64,000 bases of DNA. Source: an uncultured Lachnospiraceae bacterium (GTDB lineage: Bacteria > Bacillota > Clostridia > Lachnospirales > Lachnospiraceae). Positions 59,783-64,000 of the stretch are shown here, in pieces; position 1 is the stretch's first letter, and each line of letters begins with the position of its first letter. Location: NCBI GenBank assembly GCA_910578715.1, contig CAJTRL010000003.1, forward strand, positions 73,156-137,155, in the 5' to 3' direction. The notes under the pieces are model-generated. The model did no database searches and had not been told where the DNA came from. It saw only the letters and a list, made by a program, of their open reading frames with translations. The position numbers were made by a program, and so were the translations under genes.

Positions 59783-61387
59783 ATGAAAAAGAGAATGAAA
59801 CAGATTACGGCACTGGTACTTTCGACGATTATGGCGTCAGTGATGCTGGCTGCATGCGGCGCCCCGCAAAGCGGAGGCACAGAACCTGTTCCCGACGTCC
59901 AGGAGGAGCAGCCTCAGAGCGCTGTATCCGGGACGGAACCCGCCGCTTCCGAGTCGGGACCCGATACCTCCGAGGCAGTAGAGATTAAGCTGGTTTTGGT
60001 GGGGGAGGAGCCTGCGGATGGAGATGCGGTATTTGAAAAAATAAACGAAAAGCTGAAAGAAGACATTAATGCGACGCTGAATGTAGAATATATTTCTCTG
60101 TCGGACTATGAACAGATGTATTCTCTGATGCTGGCTTCCGGCGAGCCCATTGACGCAATCTACACTTCTGCATCGTGGTGTTATTACATGGAGGAAGCGG
60201 CAAAGGGTGCGTTCAAAACGATTGACGAGTCCTTCATCGAAACGTATCTGCCTTTGCACAAAGAAAACATGCCGGCTGAAGCATTTGAACAGGCACGCGT
60301 TCAGAACAATATTTACATGGTGCCTAACAATTATTGTACAATCACCGGTTATGCGGCGCTGATACGTGGAGATTTGCGTAAAAAATACAATCTGGATGAG
60401 GTAACGACACTGGAAGGATTAGAGGCGTATTATAAAGCGGTTGTGGAAAATGAACCGGGAATGCAGGCATATGCGGCGGCACAGAATAACGATAATATGA
60501 AATTATTCCTGTTTAATAACCGGCTGCGTGATATCGCCAAAATAGATTATTTTGCCCTGTATGATATGAATGGTGATTCTTCCGCGGATATGCCTGATAT
60601 CCGATGGGTATACAGCACGGAAGAGTATAAAGAATTTGCCTTGCTGATGAAAAAATGGTGTGACATGGGCTTCTGGTCCAAAAACGCTATTGCAAATACT
60701 TCAGACCCGCGCGATGCGTTTGAAAACGGAAGCGCCGCTTCACTCATCTGGAATATTTACACTCTGGGCGCCTCTGCACAGGCTATTATGACGACCCATC
60801 CTGAGTGGGAACCGGAGATTGTGGACCTTTTCCCGGATGGAGGCTCGCATAAGCGGGGGCTGTATACCGGTGATGGCATTGCATTCCCTATTTCGGGCGA
60901 AAATACAGAGCGCGCGGCGATGGCCCTGGATTTGCTTAAATTCGACAGGGAATATTATGACTTGATTCGTTATGGCATCGAAGGTGAGCATTGGATTGAC
61001 GAAGGGGACGGCAAGTGGAGCCCGGGACCGAAACAGGCCGATTATACCTATGACCAGATTTCCTGGGCATTTAAAAATAATGATTATGAGCGTGTGAACA
61101 GCAGTGAATTTGCTCCCATTGTAGAAACCCGTAACCGCTGGTATGAGCTTGCGGCAGAAGGCGATATTCTGAACTTTACGCTGGATGAATCAGATATTGC
61201 CACAGAGACTGCTGCGCTGAGTAACTTATTCACCAAATATGTATATCTGATGGATTTAGGCGCGGTAGATGACGTGGAGGCTACTCTGGAAGAGTTTAAC
61301 CAGCAGGCGGAAGCCGTGGGCCTGGGCAAAATCATGGAAGAGCTGGACAGGCAGGTGAAAGAGTACTATAATTCTTTGGGCAAATAA
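59783..61387 (+). CDS. Extracellular sugar-binding lipoprotein (second importer)
   Basis: A 534-residue solute-binding protein: signal peptide with lipobox MLAAC near residue 23, Pro/Ser/Glu linker, then a large two-lobed domain (VEIKLVLVGEEPADGDAVFEKIN; YEQMYSLMLASGEPIDAIYTSASW). The form matches the large binding proteins that partner LplB/YtcP permeases. The start ATG 59783 has AAAGGAGAG upstream; the earlier ATG 59747 would disturb the signal peptide. Confidence 0.9.
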   Translation: MKKRMKQITALVLSTIMASVMLAACGAPQSGGTEPVPDVQEEQPQSAVSGTEPAASESGPDTSEAVEIKLVLVGEEPADGDAVFEKINEKLKEDINATLNVEYISLSDYEQMYSLMLASGEPIDAIYTSASWCYYMEEAAKGAFKTIDESFIETYLPLHKENMPAEAFEQARVQNNIYMVPNNYCTITGYAALIRGDLRKKYNLDEVTTLEGLEAYYKAVVENEPGMQAYAAAQNNDNMKLFLFNNRLRDIAKIDYFALYDMNGDSSADMPDIRWVYSTEEYKEFALLMKKWCDMGFWSKNAIANTSDPRDAFENGSAASLIWNIYTLGASAQAIMTTHPEWEPEIVDLFPDGGSHKRGLYTGDGIAFPISGENTERAAMALDLLKFDREYYDLIRYGIEGEHWIDEGDGKWSPGPKQADYTYDQISWAFKNNDYERVNSSEFAPIVETRNRWYELAAEGDILNFTLDESDIATETAALSNLFTKYVYLMDLGAVDDVEATLEEFNQQAEAVGLGKIMEELDRQVKEYYNSLGK

Positions 61388-61455
61388 TCACAGGCGGGTG
61401 ACGCCGCCGTCCCGTAAATTCATAACCGATAAGTAAATTACTGCTTCATAAGCAG

Positions 61456-61484
61456 TCATAACCCCTCAGAATACTTCATACAAT
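61456..61484 (+). promoter_or_regulatory. Sigma-E-type promoter of spoIIID
   Basis: TCATAAC (61456-61462), 14 bases, CATACAAT (61477-61484). Boxes and spacing are identical to those before the SPOCS gene. spoIIID is a known sigma-E target in Bacillus and Clostridia. The expected start is near 61490. Confidence 0.78.
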
Positions 61485-61514
61485 GTAAAAAAGTATTTCT
61501 GAGGGGATTTTTTT
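61462..61514 (+). terminator. Terminator-like hairpin containing the spoIIID ribosome-binding site
   Basis: CCCCTCAGAATACTT (61462-61476) pairs with AAGTAT-T-TCTGAGGGG (61491-61506): 15 bp with one bulged T, loop of 14, then ATTTTTTTG. The 3' arm contains the GAGGGG Shine-Dalgarno, and the T-run ends in the TTG start codon. The upstream importer operon has no other terminator. The loop contains the -10 box, and the 5' arm lies before the sigma-E start point. Confidence 0.75.
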
Positions 61515-61770
61515 GAAAGATTATATTGAAGAGAGGGCAATTAATATTGCTAATTATATTATTGAGAACAATGCCACCGTCAGGCAGACGGCAAGGCAGT
61601 TTGGGATTAGTAAGAGTACGGTACATAAAGATGTAACAGACAGACTTTCACAAATTAACCCGGCACTGGCGTCCGAGGCGAGAAAAGTACTCGATATTAA
61701 TAAGTCGGAAAGACATATCCGCGGCGGCCTTGCAACAAGAGAAAAATATCTGCACAGACAGGCGAGATAA
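61513..61770 (+). CDS. spoIIID: Sporulation regulator SpoIIID
   Basis: An 85-residue DNA-binding protein of the mother cell that adjusts the sigma-E regulon and leads to sigma-K. The helix-turn-helix is VRQTARQFGISKSTVHKDVTDRL, followed by the conserved NPALASEARKVLDINKSERHIRGGLATREKY tail. Length and sequence are typical. The start is TTG, with GAGGGG 6-7 bases upstream. This gene identifies the organism as a spore former. Confidence 0.96.
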   Translation: MKDYIEERAINIANYIIENNATVRQTARQFGISKSTVHKDVTDRLSQINPALASEARKVLDINKSERHIRGGLATREKYLHRQAR

Positions 61771-61807
61771 ATGCCAGTGAAAGAATAAAGAATCAGGCAG
61801 ATATATT

Positions 61808-61836
61808 TTGACAAGCCCTTCACTTATCTTTATAAT
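61808..61836 (+). promoter_or_regulatory. Consensus sigma-A promoter of guaA
   Basis: TTGACA (61808-61813), exactly 17 bases, TATAAT (61831-61836): a perfect consensus. Transcription would begin at the first base pairs of the hairpin array, about 255 bases before guaA. Confidence 0.85.
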
Positions 61837-62042
61837 ATAGCTTACAAGAAGTTCGCTTGCTTGCAAGGGCGAACTTTGTAAGCTGACGAGCGGCGAAGCA
61901 GCGAGTGAAAAGATAGCTTACAAGAGTTCGCTTGCTTGCAAGGGTGAACTTTGTAAGCTAACGAGCGGCGAAGCAGCGAGTGAAAAGATAGCTTACAAGA
62001 AGTTCGCTTGCTTGCAAGGGCGAACTTTGTTAGCTAACGAGT
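61837..62042 (+). repeat. Tandem array of three hairpin units in the guaA leader
   Basis: Copies at 61837-61912 (76 bases), 61913-61987 (75) and 61988-62042 (truncated). Each unit has a long imperfect stem, AGCTTACAAGAAGTTCGC paired with GCGAACTTTGTAAGCT around TTGCTTGCAAGG, followed in copies 1 and 2 by a linker ACGAGCGGCGAAGCAGCGAGTGAAAAG. Copy 3 has a compensating-looking change at the stem base (GTTAGCTA). No open frame, no purine-riboswitch core. Confidence 0.85.
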
Positions 62043-62096
62043 AAAAATGAAGTTTGACGGAACATGTTGGAGAGCACGGCAGAAGAGGAAAATACT

Positions 62097-63638
62097 ATGG
62101 GAAGAGAAATGGTCATTGTGCTGGATTTTGGCGGGCAGTATAACCAGCTGATTGCGAGACGGGTCAGAGAATGCAACGTATACTGCGAAGTCCATCCGTA
62201 TAATATCAGTCTGGAAAAAATCAAACAACTACAGCCCAAAGGCATTATTTTTACGGGAGGACCAAACAGCGTCTATGCCAAAGATGCCGCTGTCTGCGGA
62301 AAAGAAATATTTGAACTTGGAATCCCGATTTTAGGAATTTGTTACGGTTCACAGCTTATGGCGTATCTGCTCGGTGGAAAAGTTGCGTCGGCGCCTGTCA
62401 GTGAATACGGAAAAACGGAAGTAGAAGTCGATACCGGTTCCGATATGTTTAAAGGCGTTTCGGAAACTACAATCTGCTGGATGAGCCATACAGATTATAT
62501 TGAAAAAGCGCCGGAGGCATTTCGGGTTACGGCCCGCACGACAGTCTGCCCGGTTGCCGGCATGGAATGCCCGGAAAAGGGGCTGTATGCCGTTCAGTTC
62601 CACCCGGAAGTCATGCACACTGTGGAAGGCATGACGATGCTCCGGAATTTTGTGATGAATATCTGTCAATGCAGCGGCGACTGGAAAATGGATTCCTTTG
62701 TGGAGACAACGATTCATGCGGTACAGGAAAAAGTCGGAAACGGAAAAGTGCTGTGCGCGCTTTCCGGCGGCGTGGATTCTTCCGTGGCGGCAGTCCTTCT
62801 GGCGAAAGCGGTCGGAAAACAGCTGACCTGTGTATTTGTTGACCACGGTCTTCTCCGCAAAAATGAAGGCGATGAAGTGGAAGCGGTTTTCGGACCGGAA
62901 GGCCCCTATGAATTGAATTTTATCAGAGTAAATGCACAGGAAAGATTTTATAAGAAACTTGCCGGAGTTACAGAGCCGGAGCAAAAACGGAAGATTATCG
63001 GAGAAGAGTTTATCCGTGTTTTTGAAGAAGAAGCAAAAAAAATCGGCGCAGTAGATTTTCTCGTACAGGGAACAATCTATCCCGATGTGATTGAAAGCGG
63101 TCTTGGAAAAAGCGCAACCATTAAATCGCATCATAATGTAGGCGGGCTTCCCGATTATGTGGATTTCAAGGAAATTATCGAACCACTCAGAATGCTGTTT
63201 AAAGACGAGGTAAGGAAAGCCGGACTGGAACTGGGGATTCCGGAGCATCTTGTGTATCGTCAGCCATTCCCGGGGCCGGGTCTTGGCATACGAATTATTG
63301 GAGAAGTTACGGAAGAAAAGGTGCATATCGTACAGGACGCAGATTACATTTATCGTGAGGAGATTGCAAAAGCCGGAATTGATAAAGGACTTGGACAATA
63401 TTTTGCGGCGCTTACGAATATGCGCTCCGTCGGGGTCATGGGAGATGAGCGGACGTATGATTATGCGGTAGCGCTTCGGGCGGTGTGCACGAGCGATTTC
63501 ATGACGGCGGACTGTGCGGAGATACCGTGGGAAGTGTTGTCGAAGGTGGCGAATCGGATTGTGAATGAAGTTAAGGGGGTAAACAGAGTGCTGTATGACT
63601 GCACGTCTAAGCCGCCGGGGACGATTGAGTTCGAGTGA
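62097..63638 (+). CDS. guaA: GMP synthase (glutamine-hydrolysing)
   Basis: A 513-residue cytoplasmic enzyme turning XMP into GMP. Residues 1-190 are the glutamine amidotransferase (nucleophile Cys in GICYGSQLMAYL, His/Glu in VQFHPEVMHT). Next is the ATP pyrophosphatase with the P-loop SGGVDSSVAA, then the dimerisation domain with PFPGPGLGIR and the ending SKPPGTIEFE. ATG 62097 has GAGG 8 bases upstream and gives the normal length; ATG 62064 would add eleven non-conserved residues. Confidence 0.96.
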   Translation: MGREMVIVLDFGGQYNQLIARRVRECNVYCEVHPYNISLEKIKQLQPKGIIFTGGPNSVYAKDAAVCGKEIFELGIPILGICYGSQLMAYLLGGKVASAPVSEYGKTEVEVDTGSDMFKGVSETTICWMSHTDYIEKAPEAFRVTARTTVCPVAGMECPEKGLYAVQFHPEVMHTVEGMTMLRNFVMNICQCSGDWKMDSFVETTIHAVQEKVGNGKVLCALSGGVDSSVAAVLLAKAVGKQLTCVFVDHGLLRKNEGDEVEAVFGPEGPYELNFIRVNAQERFYKKLAGVTEPEQKRKIIGEEFIRVFEEEAKKIGAVDFLVQGTIYPDVIESGLGKSATIKSHHNVGGLPDYVDFKEIIEPLRMLFKDEVRKAGLELGIPEHLVYRQPFPGPGLGIRIIGEVTEEKVHIVQDADYIYREEIAKAGIDKGLGQYFAALTNMRSVGVMGDERTYDYAVALRAVCTSDFMTADCAEIPWEVLSKVANRIVNEVKGVNRVLYDCTSKPPGTIEFE

Positions 63639-63761
63639 TGAAATGGGCTTTTAGAACCCAGTGTTTATGCGGCTTCCAAACAAATTTGTTTAGGAATTGG
63701 CAACGATTTGGCAACATTTTTCACATCACGCACTAAATAATTACATCAATGGCAGAAAAAA
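63639..63761. other. Short gap after guaA with recombination-site-like repeats
   Basis: It holds a perfect 14-base palindrome AAACAAATTTGTTT (63678-63691) and the direct repeat TTGGCAAC at 63697 and 63708, spaced one helical turn (11 bases). The 3' end of guaA is a known insertion point of integrative elements in many bacteria, so this could be an attachment or arm-type site. No integrase is in the window. Confidence 0.3.
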
Positions 63762-63810
63762 ACCTTGCTGATTTTCAGATATGGAAACTGAATATCGGCA
63801 AGGTCTTTTT
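63762..63810. terminator. Bidirectional terminator after guaA
   Basis: A 17-bp stem with one mismatch (63762-63778 with 63788-63804, loop of 9) is flanked by an A-run on the left and CTTTTT on the right. It serves guaA and the converging gene. Confidence 0.85.
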
Positions 63811-63814
63811 GTGC

Positions 63815-64000
63815 TTATTTCTGTTTTTTCTTTTTCGCTGTTTTCTTTTCTTCTTTCTCGATTTTCTGAAATTCCTCCATAAGCATATCACTGACCGCCT
63901 GTGAGGGGACTTTCGCCCAATGATGCGAAGTGTCCAGTTCGGGGTACTTGTACCGCCACTGGTCGTATTCCTCTTTGCTTATCTCGCCCTGTTCCAGTTT
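63815..64000 (-). CDS. 3' end of an unrecognised gene (partial)
   Basis: The last 61 codons of a minus-strand gene whose start lies beyond the window. The visible part is charged and helical (GEISKEEYDQWRYKYPELD, then WAKVPSQAVSDMLMEEFQ) and ends in a Lys-rich tail. I do not recognise a family. Its location beyond guaA would suit the end of an integrated element, but this is inference. Confidence 0.6.
   Translation of the reverse strand, partial: KLEQGEISKEEYDQWRYKYPELDTSHHWAKVPSQAVSDMLMEEFQKIEKEEKKTAKKKKQK

Noticed and set aside
61837..62042. CRISPR array
   Set aside because: Only three units, adjoining directly with no unique spacers, strongly self-complementary, and no cas genes.
61837..62096. 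Purine riboswitch upstream of guaA
   Set aside because: None of the conserved purine-riboswitch core bases is found; the leader is made of repeat hairpins.
62349..63398. 349-codon open frame antisense to guaA
   Set aside because: Entirely within a fully conserved guaA; no ribosome-binding site or recognisable domain.

Overview
The window looks like the chromosome of a spore-forming, carbohydrate-degrading gut-type Firmicute, most likely a member of the Lachnospiraceae (Clostridia). The reasons are purine-rich Shine-Dalgarno sites before nearly every gene, spoIIID, a SPOCS/LysM spore-type protein, YesMN and Lpl-type sugar-import modules, the class 1B pyrK-pyrD pair, and many glycoside hydrolases without signal peptides. 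The genus is inference. I saw no rRNA, tRNA, insertion sequence, prophage or CRISPR array.

Layout. 0.1-10.6 kb: an amidohydrolase and a GH9-fold lipoprotein that has lost its catalytic motifs; plsC; a PrcB-like lipoprotein; pyrC-pyrK-pyrD; a SPOCS/LysM protein behind a sigma-E-type promoter; a catalytically dead M23-like membrane protein paired with a bactofilin. 10.6-26.6 kb: a catabolic locus that fits xyloglucan oligosaccharides (GH31 alpha-xylosidase, AraC regulator, ABC importer without ATPase, GH3, acetyl-esterase-like hydrolase, XRE regulator, GH29 fucosidase, GH42 galactosidase). 26.8-37.1 kb: mostly housekeeping (serine hydrolase, ispE, GntR regulator, murI, DUF1934, a trigger-factor-like lipoprotein, asnS, an NlpC/P60 hydrolase). 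37.2-47.1 kb: orphan eutH, a two-component system whose regulator carries LytTR, receiver and winged-helix domains in one chain, a stalk-like surface protein, an AgrC/AgrA-like pair and an acidic two-repeat lipoprotein. 47.3-61.4 kb: a second sugar locus (GH106-like, GH42, beta-propeller glycosidase, GH127-like, YesN/YesM, two permeases, binding protein), suggesting arabinose/galactose/rhamnose-bearing pectic or arabinogalactan oligosaccharides. 61.4-64 kb: spoIIID, a tandem hairpin array in the leader of guaA, guaA, and the end of an unrecognised gene downstream of guaA.

In both sugar loci the importers have only permeases and a lipoprotein and must borrow an ATPase. All the hydrolases lack signal peptides, so imported oligosaccharides are trimmed inside the cell. 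AraC and XRE regulators serve the first locus and YesMN the second.

The most unusual points are regulatory. Two genes, spoIIID and the SPOCS gene, have the same sigma-E-type promoter (TCATAAC-N14-CATACAAT) embedded in an inverted repeat. In both, the 5' arm lies upstream of the expected transcription start and the 3' arm abuts or contains the ribosome-binding site, so only read-through RNA should be masked or terminated. Other notable points are a 28-base translation-start cassette at four unrelated genes, degenerate tandem repeats at several stop-codon junctions, and two long structured leaders (AraC gene and guaA) right behind strong promoters.
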